From: an uncultured Mycobacteriaceae bacterium | GTDB lineage: Bacteria > Actinomycetota > Actinomycetes > Mycobacteriales > Mycobacteriaceae | DNA length: 39,215 nt | Direction of reading: 5' to 3' | Assembly (NCBI GenBank): GCA_902826815.1 | Contig: CADEGF010000023.1 | Span: 1 to 39,215 of the forward strand | Shown: positions 33,203-39,215 of the stretch, piece by piece | Position numbering within the stretch: position 1 is the first letter of the stretch | Layout of the letters: each line of letters starts with the position of its first letter | Program-made: the position numbers and the translations under genes | The notes under the pieces: model-generated | Seen by the model: only the letters and a program-made list of their open reading frames with translations | The model's database searches: none | Told to the model about the DNA's origin: nothing

Positions 33203-34344
33203 AGCAGCTCGATGATGGTGGCGTTGGCCTGGCCGCCGCCCTCGCACATGGTCTGCAATCCGTACTGAATTCCCTTGTCCCGCATGTGGTACAGCATGGT
33301 CGTCATGATGCGGGCGCCCGAACCGCCGAGCGGGTGGCCGAGCGCGATCGCGCCGCCGTTGGGGTTGAGCTTCTTCTCGTCGGCGCCGATCTCCTTGAGC
33401 CACGCCAGCGGCACCGGGGCAAACGCCTCGTTGACCTCGAACACGCCGATGTCGTCGAGCTTGAGGCCCGAGCGCTTCAGCGCCTTCTGGGTGGCGGGGA
33501 TCGGGGCGGTCAGCATGATCACCGGGTCCGCGCCCGCGAGTGTGGCCGTGTGCACCCTGGCAAGCGGCTTGAGCCCCAACGACTTCGCCTTCTCCGCCGA
33601 CATGAACAGCAACGCGGCGGAGCCGTCGGAGATCTGCGACGAGTTGCCCGCGTGGATCACGCCGTCGTCCTTGAACGCCGGCTTGAGCGTGGCCATCTTC
33701 TCGATGGTGGTGCCGCGGCGGATGCCCTCGTCCTTGAGCACCGGATTGCCGTCCTGATCCTTGATCGCGACGATCTGGTCGTCGAACGCGCCGGAATCCT
33801 GTGCGGCGGCTGCCTTCTCGTGGGAGCCCAGGGAGAACTCGTCGACCGCGGTGCGATCGAAACCCCACTGCTCGGCGATCATCTCGGCGCCGATGCCCTG
33901 GTTCGGGGTCTTCTTGTAGCGGTCCTTGAAGCCCTGCGGATACGGGTTGCCGCCGCCTGCAAGCGATGCGCCCATCGGGGTGCGCGACATCGACTCGACA
34001 CCACCGGCGACGACGGCGTCGTAGTGCCCGGCGATCACACCCGCCGCGGCGAAGTGGATCGACTGCTGGCTCGACCCGCACTGCCGGTCGATGGTCACTC
34101 CGGCCACGCTCTCGGGCCAGCCGGCGGTCAGCAGCGCGGTGCGGCCGATGTCGAGCGCCTGCTCGCCCGCCTGCATGACGCAGCCCCAGATGACGTCGTC
34201 GACGATGCCGGGGTCGATGCCGGTGCGCTCGGCGAGCCCGTTGAGAACCTGGGCCGAGAGTTCGGCCGGGTGCACACCCGACAGTCCGCCGTTGCGCTTG
34301 CCAACTGGTGACCGCACAGCCTCCACGATTACGGCTTCAGCCAT
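33199..34344 (-). CDS. acetyl-CoA acetyltransferase (thiolase)
   Basis: 381-aa thiolase. The acyl-accepting Cys89 is in DRQCGSSQQ, His337 in GGAIALGHPLGGSGAR, and the second Cys367 in TMCEGGGQANATI, so the active site is complete. The start ATG 34344 has AGGAGA 7 nt upstream. It cleaves 3-ketoacyl-CoA in beta-oxidation (or condenses in reverse). From memory it resembles FadA3 (Rv1074c) or FadA6-type mycobacterial thiolases; I cannot decide between them. Coupled to the hydratase downstream; a beta-oxidation pair without a dehydrogenase in the operon. Confidence 0.92.
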   Translation of the reverse strand: MAEAVIVEAVRSPVGKRNGGLSGVHPAELSAQVLNGLAERTGIDPGIVDDVIWGCVMQAGEQALDIGRTALLTAGWPESVAGVTIDRQCGSSQQSIHFAAAGVIAGHYDAVVAGGVESMSRTPMGASLAGGGNPYPQGFKDRYKKTPNQGIGAEMIAEQWGFDRTAVDEFSLGSHEKAAAAQDSGAFDDQIVAIKDQDGNPVLKDEGIRRGTTIEKMATLKPAFKDDGVIHAGNSSQISDGSAALLFMSAEKAKSLGLKPLARVHTATLAGADPVIMLTAPIPATQKALKRSGLKLDDIGVFEVNEAFAPVPLAWLKEIGADEKKLNPNGGAIALGHPLGGSGARIMTTMLYHMRDKGIQYGLQTMCEGGGQANATIIELL

Positions 34345-34425
34345 GACACTTCTCCTTCGAAGGTTTTGGTGGGTTCTCCCGGTTCACCCACAGAGTCCAC
34401 TTTGAACGTAGAGGAACAAGGTTTA

Positions 34426-34449
34426 CTAGGTCAACCTACTGGTTGGTAG
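34426..34449. promoter_or_regulatory. possible operator upstream of the thiolase operon
   Basis: CAACC-TACT-GGTTG (34432-34445) is a perfect 5-bp inverted repeat inside CTAGGTCAACCTACTGGTTG (34426-34445), followed by GTAG. It lies about 88 bp upstream of the thiolase start. The pattern resembles operators of TetR-type acyl-CoA regulators; which regulator is unknown. Confidence 0.4.
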
Positions 34450-34499
34450 ATCACACCATCTCGGCGGACCATGCCATATCGCCCTCGAAGCCCAGGTCG

Positions 34500-35252
34500 T
34501 CAGGTCACGGCGACGAGGTACTCGCCGCGGTAGCGCAGCGTTCCGTCGTCGGCATCATTCACGTCGTTGACCCAGCCCATATATGTCTCGCGCACGATCT
34601 CGTCGCCGAGGTCGGCTCGCATGGCGACCAGGGGTGGAAAACGGGTCAGCATGAATTCGGCGTAGCTCTCGGGCGACGGCTCCCCGAACTCGACGTCATG
34701 CCGCTCGAATTCGGCGCCGTCACCGAGCAGTTCGCGCACATGACCTTCGGTACCCCACAGCAGCGGCGATTGGAAACCCGCAGGCGGCGGCGGCGAGATC
34801 TCGCTGAGTCGCCGGAACATGGCGCCGATGCTGCCCTCCGGCGTCCAACAGGCAATCGCGATACGGCCGTCTTCCCGGCTGACGCGGCGCAACTCATCAG
34901 CTGTCCGCCTGTGGTCAGGCGCGAACATGTGCCCGATCGCAGAGATGACCCGGTCGAAGCTGTCATCGTCGAATGGGAGCGACTGAGCATCCCCTTCGAG
35001 CCACTCGATGTCGACATTCGCCTCGACTCCCCGCCCGCGCGCGATCGCGATCAGGCCCGGCGAAAAGTCCAAGCCGGTGACTCGCGCACCCAGTTCGGCC
35101 GCCGCGATGCTCGCATTGCCCGTCCCGCATGCGACGTCAAGCACCGTCATCCCGGATTCGATGTGCGCACGCTGCACGAGGACCTCGGCGATGGACGTGA
35201 CTTTCTCCGCGACTGCTTCGTAGTCCCCTGCCCCCCACATGTCGTCGGTCAT
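34500..35252 (-). CDS. class I SAM-dependent methyltransferase
   Basis: 250-aa methyltransferase of the Methyltransf_11/25 type. Motif I is VLDVACGTGNASIAAAELG, then VTGLDFSPGLIAIAR with the Asp for SAM ribose, then EGDAQSLPFDDDSFDRVIS. The GMTVLDVACGTGN and the MWGAGDYEAVAEKV opening resemble UbiE-like enzymes acting on small molecules or quinones. No Shine-Dalgarno sequence; AAGGCT is 7 nt before the ATG, a near match to a leaderless box. Monocistronic; substrate unknown. Confidence 0.88.
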   Translation of the reverse strand: MTDDMWGAGDYEAVAEKVTSIAEVLVQRAHIESGMTVLDVACGTGNASIAAAELGARVTGLDFSPGLIAIARGRGVEANVDIEWLEGDAQSLPFDDDSFDRVISAIGHMFAPDHRRTADELRRVSREDGRIAIACWTPEGSIGAMFRRLSEISPPPPAGFQSPLLWGTEGHVRELLGDGAEFERHDVEFGEPSPESYAEFMLTRFPPLVAMRADLGDEIVRETYMGWVNDVNDADDGTLRYRGEYLVAVT

Positions 35253-35338
35253 GGCGTCAAGCCTTCGCCGGTTGTCGCCAATAAGCCAGGGCGCGTTTCA
35301 AGTGCCGTGCCCCCTACCCACGACATGGTTTACTGAGT

Positions 35339-35344
35339 TGTACA
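35339..35344. promoter_or_regulatory. TGTACA palindrome upstream of the FadR-type gene
   Basis: GAGTTGTACACC (35335-35346) contains TGTACA and partly fits the GT-N(x)-AC core of GntR/FadR operators. It is 46 bp upstream of the regulator start. Possible autoregulatory site, weak. Confidence 0.3.
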
Positions 35345-35389
35345 CCTGAACCTCCCGGCAGGTGTCTTACCTCGTTACCAGGAGTGGTG

Positions 35390-36187
35390 GTGGCTCGCAG
35401 TACACCGTTGGCGCCGATGATCGGCCCCGACGCGGTTCCATCTACCGCAGGCGCGCCGATCCGATCGCCCAAGACCGCCGAGCTGGTCGCCGGGACGCTG
35501 CGGCGCATGGTGGTCGACGGCCAACTGAAGGAAGGCGACTACCTGCCCAACGAGGCCGAGCTGATGACGCACTTCGGCGTCAGCAGGCCGACCTTGCGCG
35601 AGGCTGTCCGGGTTCTGGAGTCCGAGCGGCTGGTCGAGGTGCGCCGCGGATCGCGTACCGGCGCGCGCGTGCGGGTGCCAGGCCCAGAAATCGTCGCCCG
35701 CCCCGCGGGACTGCTGCTCGAGCTTTCGGGCGCAACGATCTCCGACGTGATGACCGCCCGCTCCGGTATCGAACCGATGGCGGTGCGACTGCTCACCGAC
35801 GCCGGTACCGCGGATGCGTTCGACGAGCTCGAGCGCATGCTCGACGAGGACATTCCGGCGGGCTGGCAGTCGGGACGCCTTGCCGAGACGACGGGCGAGT
35901 TCCACCGAAGGCTTGTCGAACTGTCCGGCAATGCGACGCTCGGGATGATCGCGGGGATGTTGCACGAAATCCAGGTACGGCACACGGCGTTCGTGTTCAA
36001 GGAGCGCCGCCCAGTGTCGAAGACCGACTACGAGAAGGTGATGCGGTCCTACCGCCGGCTGATGGAGTTCATGCGGTCCGGCGACGGCGCCGCAGCGGAA
36101 GCGCACTGGCGCAAGCACCTCGACACAACGCGCAACCTGCTGTTGAAGGGACTGGAGACCGTCAAGGTCCGCGACGTCGTCGGGTGA
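35390..36187 (+). CDS. FadR/GntR-family regulator with FCD domain
   Basis: 265-aa regulator. The winged helix at ~25-95 (SPKTAELVAGTLRRMVVDGQLKEGDYLPNEAELMTHFGVSRPTLREAVRVLESERLVEVRRG) is followed by the FCD ligand domain at ~115-250 (GIEPMAVRLL, then EFHRRLVELSGNATL, then AHWRKHL). Three GTG codons lie in a row; the third (35390) is 5 nt after AGGAG and is chosen. FCD regulators bind fatty acids, CoA esters or organic acids. It is flanked by lipid genes and is convergent with the DUF3556 gene; its targets are not evident. Confidence 0.9.
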   Translation: MARSTPLAPMIGPDAVPSTAGAPIRSPKTAELVAGTLRRMVVDGQLKEGDYLPNEAELMTHFGVSRPTLREAVRVLESERLVEVRRGSRTGARVRVPGPEIVARPAGLLLELSGATISDVMTARSGIEPMAVRLLTDAGTADAFDELERMLDEDIPAGWQSGRLAETTGEFHRRLVELSGNATLGMIAGMLHEIQVRHTAFVFKERRPVSKTDYEKVMRSYRRLMEFMRSGDGAAAEAHWRKHLDTTRNLLLKGLETVKVRDVVG

Positions 36188-36217
36188 ACCACCTCTCGCG
36201 TCTGCGGGGAGATCGCG

Positions 36218-37987
36218 CTATCCACTCGATTCGCGATCTGTGCGCAGTTTCGATGAGTCAGAGGACCATTCGACGTGCACGGGTATGTCGTCGGTCCACG
36301 GTTGACCCGTCACCATATCGGCGACGTTCACGTAACCCCGCTCGAATTCCCCTGTCGCGGCGTCGACTAGCCGATACTCCTGCCGTTGCCGATGGAACGG
36401 TTGCGCATCCAGCAGAATGACCCGCACCTCGCCTGGCTCGAAGTTGCAGCGCTCGTGCATCGCGTCGATCAGCTGCTCGTTGTGCATGTGCCCGTCGCCG
36501 AAGTTCCATCCGACAGCGGTACTGCACAGCCGCTCACCCTCGGTGATCATGTAGTCGTCCTCGTTGCGCCCCGCCAACGCGTTGTGCACAAGCGTCAGCA
36601 ACGCCTTACCGTGAGAGTTGAAGCCGCGGAACGCATATCCCTTGTAGAGGAAGATCATCGCCTGCTCTTCGCTGCCGTAGAACTTCGCAAGCTGGGAGGC
36701 GGGCATGCTCGCGATCGCTACAAGGCCGCTATCGATCTTCTCGTTCGCCGACGGCTTGATGCACCACCACGAGGTGTCCCAGTTGCCTGCGTAGTACCGC
36801 ATGCCGGGCAAAAACGAGATCTTGCGCGGGAACAGATTGCCCAACGCCACGATCGTCGCGAGTACGACGAACAGCAGCACGGGAAGCGGGGTGGTCATAT
36901 CCGACAGGCCCACTTCGGCGTGGCCGACGAACAGCGCGATCACCGAGAACATCATGAAGACGTTCCACTCCAGCGGCACGCCCATCGGAATCGCCGACAG
37001 GATGCCGAAGTGGAAACACAGCATCACGAACACGGCGATGGCCGTCGGCCAACCGCCGTGAGAGAACAACAACGCCAACGGCACCAGCATCTCGATCGCG
37101 GTGCTGAAGTGGGCGATGAACCGCGACACCCGGCCTGGGCGCAGATCGTCTGGAAACTTCTCGAAGAACTTGCGCTTCAGCCACTTGGTCCGGATCAGCG
37201 GGTTGTTCGCCATCATCGTCGAGATCACGAACGGGAAGTGCTTGTTGAGCTTCGACGTCGCGGCCCCCACCCAGATCGCGACGCACACCAGCTTGCACGC
37301 GATGATCAGGTCGACGCCAAAGCCGGCAAACAGGAACGCAACGGTGAACGACCCGTACACCTCGCCGCGGGCGGCCAGGAAGATCACCTTGTCCCGCAGA
37401 CCCGCGACCGCAAGCAGCGCCAGAATCGTCGCGATCTGCCACATCGGCAACACGCCGATGGTCGTGCCGAGGGCCGGAATCGGCCCCGTCCCGTCGGAGA
37501 ACAACGCGATGACGAGCACCACCAGCAGCGCCCCGTACAGCACGACGTCGATCGGCGACCGGCCGGTGCCCTTCGTCAGCGGCACCCGGTCTGGCCACGG
37601 AGGCAGCCGAATGGTGTTGGGCCGCAGCCAGTACAGGATCGATCCCAACGGCGGGAAGAATCGATTGTTCAGCGGTCCGAAGCCGCAGCCGAGACCCACC
37701 ACCTCGAACAGCATCGTGTAGATCACGACCTTCTCGAACACGATCGGTTCGGTCCACCACTGCCCGACGTTGGTGAAGCCGTCGACGCCGTTGGTGGCGA
37801 GCGCGAACAGCCAGCCGCCGAGGATGTAGAGCAGGATCTTGACGACGTAGAACAGGTGCATCACGACGGGCGTGCCGAAGCCGACCTCGGCCCAGTGCCT
37901 GGCCATCGGGCGGATCTTCTCTGAGCGGCTGCCTTTGATCCACTCGGCGAAGTCGACGACGGGCATATCGGGCTTCAGGAATCCCAT
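36218..37987 (-). CDS. DUF3556-like large transmembrane protein
   Basis: 589 aa. After a soluble ~35-residue start (MGFLKPDMPVVDFAEWIKG) come about 8-10 membrane segments to residue ~395, with a topology and an ATSKLNKHFPFV stretch reminiscent of HTTM/gamma-carboxylase-like membrane domains. A cytosolic C-terminal domain of ~190 residues follows (NWDTSWWCIKPSANEKID to the end). I identify it tentatively as DUF3556, a mycobacterial family of unknown function. GAGG is 4 nt before the ATG. A perfect KstR-type box lies 12-27 bp upstream, so a link to sterol or lipid metabolism is likely. Confidence 0.82.
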   Translation of the reverse strand: MGFLKPDMPVVDFAEWIKGSRSEKIRPMARHWAEVGFGTPVVMHLFYVVKILLYILGGWLFALATNGVDGFTNVGQWWTEPIVFEKVVIYTMLFEVVGLGCGFGPLNNRFFPPLGSILYWLRPNTIRLPPWPDRVPLTKGTGRSPIDVVLYGALLVVLVIALFSDGTGPIPALGTTIGVLPMWQIATILALLAVAGLRDKVIFLAARGEVYGSFTVAFLFAGFGVDLIIACKLVCVAIWVGAATSKLNKHFPFVISTMMANNPLIRTKWLKRKFFEKFPDDLRPGRVSRFIAHFSTAIEMLVPLALLFSHGGWPTAIAVFVMLCFHFGILSAIPMGVPLEWNVFMMFSVIALFVGHAEVGLSDMTTPLPVLLFVVLATIVALGNLFPRKISFLPGMRYYAGNWDTSWWCIKPSANEKIDSGLVAIASMPASQLAKFYGSEEQAMIFLYKGYAFRGFNSHGKALLTLVHNALAGRNEDDYMITEGERLCSTAVGWNFGDGHMHNEQLIDAMHERCNFEPGEVRVILLDAQPFHRQRQEYRLVDAATGEFERGYVNVADMVTGQPWTDDIPVHVEWSSDSSKLRTDRESSG

Positions 37988-37998
37988 GACCTCACAGA

Positions 37999-38014
37999 CT
38001 AGAACGTGTTCTAG
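37999..38014. promoter_or_regulatory. KstR-type operator CTAGAACGTGTTCTAG
   Basis: 7-bp perfect arms around GT. Positions 38000-38013 match every fixed base of the published KstR consensus TNNAACNNGTTNNA, the repressor of mycobacterial cholesterol catabolism. It stands in the 49-bp gap between the SDR stop and the membrane-protein start. Confidence 0.75.
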
Positions 38015-38036
38015 CTCCGTGGCGTCGATTCGGTCG

Positions 38037-38801
38037 TCACACGGCCGCGAAGCCGCCGTCCACGCTCAGGATCGTGCCGTGGATATTCGCGGCGTCGTCG
38101 CTGGCCAGGAAGGCGACGGCGGCGGCGATCTCGTCCGGTGTGCTCATCCGCCGCGACGGGATGCGGGCGAGCATCGGCGCGACGTGGTCGGCGAACTCCG
38201 CTTGGCGTTCGGTGGCGATCGGCCCCGGCGCGACGGCGTTGACGCGCACACCCGACGGTCCGAACTCGGCTGCCCAGGATCGGGTGAAGGAGTGCAACAC
38301 CGCCTTCGTCGCGTCATAGACCGCCGAGCCATCGCTTCCACGCAGGCCGGTGATCGAGCCGACGTTGACGACGGCGCCGCGACCGCGTTCCGCCATCGAC
38401 GGCGCGATCAGTCCGGTGAGCAGGAACGGTGCGAAGACATTGACGTCGAACGCATCACGCAGCAGCTGTTCGGGCACGTCGGCGGTCGGCGTCGGCATCA
38501 ACAACATTGCCGCGTTGTTGACCAGGATGTCGATGTGCCCGCCTGCCGCGGCGAGTGCCGTGTCGCCGAGACGCGCAACTTCGGCCTCCCCCGCGCCGAG
38601 GTCGGCGGCGACGAACTCCGCGCCCGCACCTGCCGCACGGATGTCCGCGGCGACGGCGTCACCGCGTTCTTTGTCGCGGCCACTGACGACGACGAAGGCG
38701 CCCTCGGCCGCCAGCGTCGATGCGATCGCCACTCCGAGGCCGCCGGTGGAGCCGGTGATCAATGCTGTGCGGCCCGCAAGCCGCGTACTGTTTGGACTCA
38801 T
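38037..38801 (-). CDS. short-chain dehydrogenase/reductase
   Basis: 254-aa classical SDR. TGSTGGLG (16-23) binds the cofactor and Arg42 after the second strand (VVSGRDKER) suggests NADP; NNAA at 95-98; Ser149, Tyr162 and Lys166 are the catalytic residues; the C-terminal HGTILSVDGGFAAV is typical. The frame is open to 38858, but ATG 38801 is the family start and lies in the centre of a palindromic operator shared with the divergent TetR gene. Alcohol/ketone substrate unknown; repression by the adjacent TetR protein is likely. Confidence 0.91.
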   Translation of the reverse strand: MSPNSTRLAGRTALITGSTGGLGVAIASTLAAEGAFVVVSGRDKERGDAVAADIRAAGAGAEFVAADLGAGEAEVARLGDTALAAAGGHIDILVNNAAMLLMPTPTADVPEQLLRDAFDVNVFAPFLLTGLIAPSMAERGRGAVVNVGSITGLRGSDGSAVYDATKAVLHSFTRSWAAEFGPSGVRVNAVAPGPIATERQAEFADHVAPMLARIPSRRMSTPDEIAAAVAFLASDDAANIHGTILSVDGGFAAV

Positions 38802-38808
38802 GAGTCCA
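38793..38808. promoter_or_regulatory. operator 1, TGGACTCATGAGTCCA palindrome over both start codons
   Basis: A perfect 16-bp palindrome. Its central CATG contains the start codon of the leftward SDR (38799-38801) and the first possible ATG of the rightward TetR gene (38800-38802). Related to operator 2 at 38828-38843. TACTGT (38786-38791) could be the -10 box for rightward transcription, 8 nt before the ATG. Confidence 0.78.
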
Positions 38809-39215
38809 CATGCTCCGCCGACGAAAATGGACCCGCAAGTCCATAATCTGACACCCAAGGGTCAGGCCACGCGGCAGCGGATCATCGAAGGCGCGGCGGC
38901 TGAGATCCGACAAACGGGCATCTCGATGGCGACCTTGGACGACATCCGCGCACGCACCCAGACCTCGAAGAGCCAGCTGTTCCACTACTTTCCCGGCGGC
39001 AAGGAGCAATTGCTGTTGGCCGTGGCCGAGTACGAGGCGCAGATGGTGCTCGACGACCAGCAGCCGTACCTGGGCGAGCTGACATCGTGGGCCGCATGGC
39101 AGCGCTGGCGCGATGCGGTGGTCGATCGCTACCGGCGACAGGGTCAGCACTGCCCGCTGGCGGTGCTGATGTCCGAGATCGGGCGCACCACACCGGGTGC
39201 GCAAGCCGTGACGTC
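38800..39215 (+). CDS. TetR-family repressor (runs off the window)
   Basis: At least 138 codons, truncated at the right edge. The helix-turn-helix (KGQATRQRIIEGAAAEIRQTGISMATLDDIRARTQTSKSQLFHYFPGGKEQLLLAV, about 20-73) is canonical, and the following region (GQHCPLAVLMSEIGRT) fits the TetR_C_13-like ligand domain with its conserved Cys-Pro. Start ATG 38800 gives MSPHAPPTKMDPQV; ATG 38827 (MDPQVHNL) is the alternative. It is divergent from the SDR gene and is expected to bind the two operators and so control itself and the SDR. Confidence 0.86.
   Translation, partial: MSPHAPPTKMDPQVHNLTPKGQATRQRIIEGAAAEIRQTGISMATLDDIRARTQTSKSQLFHYFPGGKEQLLLAVAEYEAQMVLDDQQPYLGELTSWAAWQRWRDAVVDRYRRQGQHCPLAVLMSEIGRTTPGAQAVT
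38828..38843. promoter_or_regulatory. operator 2, TGGACCCGCAAGTCCA
   Basis: Same TGGACY-N4-AGTCCA layout and length as operator 1, centre to centre 35 bp. It lies inside the first codons of the TetR gene, or just after its second candidate start (38827). Confidence 0.72.

Noticed and set aside
32405-34081. single 558-aa fusion of thiolase region and crotonase
   Set aside because: The crotonase frame is merely open through the thiolase in another frame; the upstream part is Arg/Gly-rich nonsense and the thiolase has its own complete frame with a GTGA junction.
36386-37924. 512-codon plus-strand frame opposite the DUF3556-like gene
   Set aside because: His/Arg/Gln-rich shadow with no hydrophobic or domain pattern; the minus strand has regular membrane segments and a proper start.

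Overview
The window is chromosomal, GC-rich actinobacterial DNA, and almost everything in it points to a mycobacterium, most likely an environmental, fast-growing species. The evidence is an F420-type PPOX protein very close to what I remember of M. tuberculosis Rv1155, an MmpL transporter, the alpha-methylacyl-CoA racemase Mcr with its known catalytic residues, a DUF5302-like micro-protein, and many start codons 6-8 nt downstream of a TANNNT -10 box (leaderless genes). No phage, IS element, CRISPR array, tRNA or rRNA was found. All database-style names here come from reading motifs and from memory, not from searches.

Region 1 (1-10745) is an accessory catabolic island. A NitT/TauT-type ABC importer (lipoprotein, two permeases, ATPase) runs leftward. 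Divergent from it are an LLM-class flavin monooxygenase, a carboxymuconolactone-decarboxylase-like protein and an alpha/beta hydrolase. Next come a PucR/CdaR-type regulator and a Gfo/Idh/MocA dehydrogenase, then a flavin reductase fused to a winged-helix/FCD regulatory module, coupled to a cupin. Together they look like uptake, FMNH2-dependent oxygenation and ring or lactone processing of an unidentified small molecule. This is the best candidate for an undescribed system.

Region 2 (10809-25370) holds an acyltransferase-3 gene with an apparent one-base frameshift at its 5' end, a LysE exporter, the DUF5302-like micro-gene and the Rv1155-like protein. It continues with a translationally coupled cassette of two LCM-type methyltransferases around a DUF1697 gene, then a YtrA-type GntR, a sirtuin, a methyltransferase/TetR/MmpL operon with tandem TetR-type operators, DoxX, and a probable 43-aa leaderless gene with its own terminator. 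It ends with an NMO-type oxidoreductase/SDR/Mcr operon facing a crotonase. From memory the order matches M. tuberculosis Rv1155 to Rv1141c in inverse orientation, but here MmpL is one intact gene.

Region 3 (25453-32395) contains an MFS exporter, a CPBP membrane protein coupled to an atypical SDR, a gamma-carbonic-anhydrase-like protein, a GlxA/AraC regulator, a second MFS protein and a secreted fasciclin-domain protein.

Region 4 (32405-39215) is lipid-related: a crotonase coupled to a thiolase, a methyltransferase, a FadR/GntR regulator, a large DUF3556-like membrane protein preceded by a perfect match to the KstR (cholesterol regulon) box, and an SDR divergent from a TetR gene cut by the window end. 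The start codons of that last pair overlap inside a palindromic operator.
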